A stretch of 64,000 nucleotides of DNA, taken from positions 255,956 to 319,955 of the forward strand of contig NZ_LMFY01000002.1 in assembly GCF_001426995.1 (NCBI RefSeq). The letters run 5' to 3'. The position numbers and the translations under genes are program-made. The stretch is from Microbacterium sp. Root553. GTDB lineage: Bacteria; Actinomycetota; Actinomycetes; Actinomycetales; Microbacteriaceae. This document shows positions 63,366-64,000 of this stretch, piece after piece (within the stretch, counting starts at the first letter, position 1; every line of letters starts with the position of its first letter). A model generated the notes under the pieces. The model was not told the origin of the DNA. It did no database searches and saw only the letters and a list, made by a program, of their open reading frames with translations.

Positions 63366-63418
63366 CAGTCATCAGCCGGAACACGGGGATCGTCCCGAGG
63401 GTCCGGATGGATCATCAC

Positions 63419-63452
63419 GAAGAAAGCCACCGGTTCCCCGGTGGCTTTCTTC
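63419..63452. terminator. Terminator after tRNA-Ala
   Basis: A perfect 15-bp stem (GAAGAAAGCCACCGG and complement) with TTCC loop, followed by GTTT. Confidence 0.88.
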
Positions 63453-63780
63453 GTTTGGGTGCGTGCAGCAGATCTCTCCCGTGTGACACCGCCTGGGGTG
63501 CGCATCCCCGCTCGGGCGGGGGAGTCGTCGCGGCTTCGGCAGCCGGCTGCTGCGACCCCCACTCCCCGGGAATACGGGCGACACGCCCGGCGGGCGCCCA
63601 TGATTTGCCGGAACCCCGGATCCCGCGTAACTTATTACTTGTTCGCCCCACAGGGAAGCGGAGAGGCCGAGAGCCTTACCCCCCTCAAGCGGAGAACCAC
63701 CTCCACTCGATCAGCTCCTCGGAGAAGATCGCAGACACACTTCTGTCTGACCTGGAGCGTCCACCTCGGACAAGCGGTCG
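63453..63780. other. Intergenic region upstream of the rRNA promoters
   Basis: About 330 nt without a convincing gene. Short open frames here lack ribosome-binding sites and similarity. It is GC-rich at first, then more AT-rich from about 63630, as expected of an upstream promoter region. Nothing else is recognised. Confidence 0.6.
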
Positions 63781-63782
63781 AT

Positions 63783-63810
63783 TTGACAGCGAGTCCGAAA
63801 CGGATAAGCT
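63783..63810 (+). promoter_or_regulatory. rRNA operon promoter P1
   Basis: TTGACA (63783-63788) and TAAGCT (63805-63810) are 16 nt apart. The sequence after it (TAG-TGAAGTTGCC) is repeated at P2. Confidence 0.8.
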
Positions 63811-63879
63811 AGTGAAGTTGCCTCGGCGGCCTTGAGCCCCGAGCTGCAGATCTGGTTCTGATCATCACGGTGTGTCGAA

Positions 63880-63907
63880 TTGACAGCCTGAATGACACAG
63901 ATAAGAT
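63880..63907 (+). promoter_or_regulatory. rRNA operon promoter P2
   Basis: TTGACA (63880-63885) and TAAGAT (63902-63907) with 16-nt spacing, 97 nt downstream of P1 and with the same flank (TAG-AGAAGTTGCC). Confidence 0.85.
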
Positions 63908-63954
63908 AGAGAAGTTGCCCTTCGGGCCTGGTTGTGATGACTGGGTCGTGGGAG

Positions 63955-64000
63955 CATCCGATCCTTGAGAACTCAACAGCGTGCACTTGTCAAATGCCAA
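63955..64000 (+). other. 16S rRNA precursor leader (partial)
   Basis: CCTTGAGAACTCAACAGCG and the bases after it match the leader that precedes 16S rRNA genes in many Micrococcales, from memory. The 16S gene itself should begin a few hundred bases past the window edge. Confidence 0.65.

Overview
The window is high-GC actinobacterial DNA, most likely from Microbacteriaceae and probably a Microbacterium. The evidence is the gene set (CarD, Lsr2, a GroEL2-type chaperonin, a fused IspDF, DUF4032, DUF3027, DUF3263, DUF2332, SenX3/RegX3/PhoU, a C50-carotenoid cluster) and the sequence just upstream of the expected 16S rRNA gene at the right edge. No phage, IS element, CRISPR array or integrative element was seen. 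It reads as ordinary chromosome with several unusual loci.

Layout. 1-12 kb: YgfZ, a methyltransferase, gpmA, phoU facing senX3-regX3, a lipoprotein, carD, ispDF, cysS, rlmB and two nucleotide-binding Rossmann proteins. 12-16 kb: DUF4032, an orphan sugar-ABC ATPase, a DsbA-like protein without its active-site cysteines, and tRNA-Thr. 16-25 kb: an aldo/keto reductase, a NarL-type two-component system beside an ABC-2 exporter, YedK/HMCES, a DMT transporter, a nitroreductase, msrB and DUF2332. 25-34 kb: LytR_C, groEL under CIRCE, a WXG100 protein, an OmpR-type two-component system, and an XPB-like helicase with a helicase-associated protein. 34-41.4 kb: cold-shock/DUF3027, serC, a DtxR regulator, an M23 peptidase behind a structured leader, a candidate small RNA, an HNH nuclease, tRNA-Arg, and leuA with a leucine leader peptide. 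41.4-50.8 kb: a FadR-type regulator, an MMPL transporter, and a carotenoid operon (idi-crtE-crtB-crtI-crtYe-crtYf-crtEb) divergent from a CrtR-like MarR regulator. 50.8-54.6 kb: lsr2, a guanidine-III riboswitch with a guanidinium exporter, and a RamA-like regulator with DUF485 and an MctC-type carboxylate transporter. 54.6-64 kb: a cysteine-less alkyltransferase-like protein divergent from a large degenerate SF1 helicase, then mscL, galU, a GNAT, tRNA-Ala, and tandem rRNA promoters running to the window edge.

Two themes recur. First, about two dozen genes have a TANNNT-like -10 hexamer 6-7 nt before the start codon and no Shine-Dalgarno sequence, which indicates leaderless transcripts. Second, several proteins keep their fold but appear to have lost catalytic residues (alkyltransferase Cys to Val; helicase Walker A Lys to Gly and Walker B Glu to Ala; DsbA-like CxxC). 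The best candidates for something undescribed are the alkyltransferase-like/degenerate-helicase locus (54.6-59.3 kb), the structured leader of the M23 gene, and the short terminator-ended transcript at 38.65-38.80 kb.
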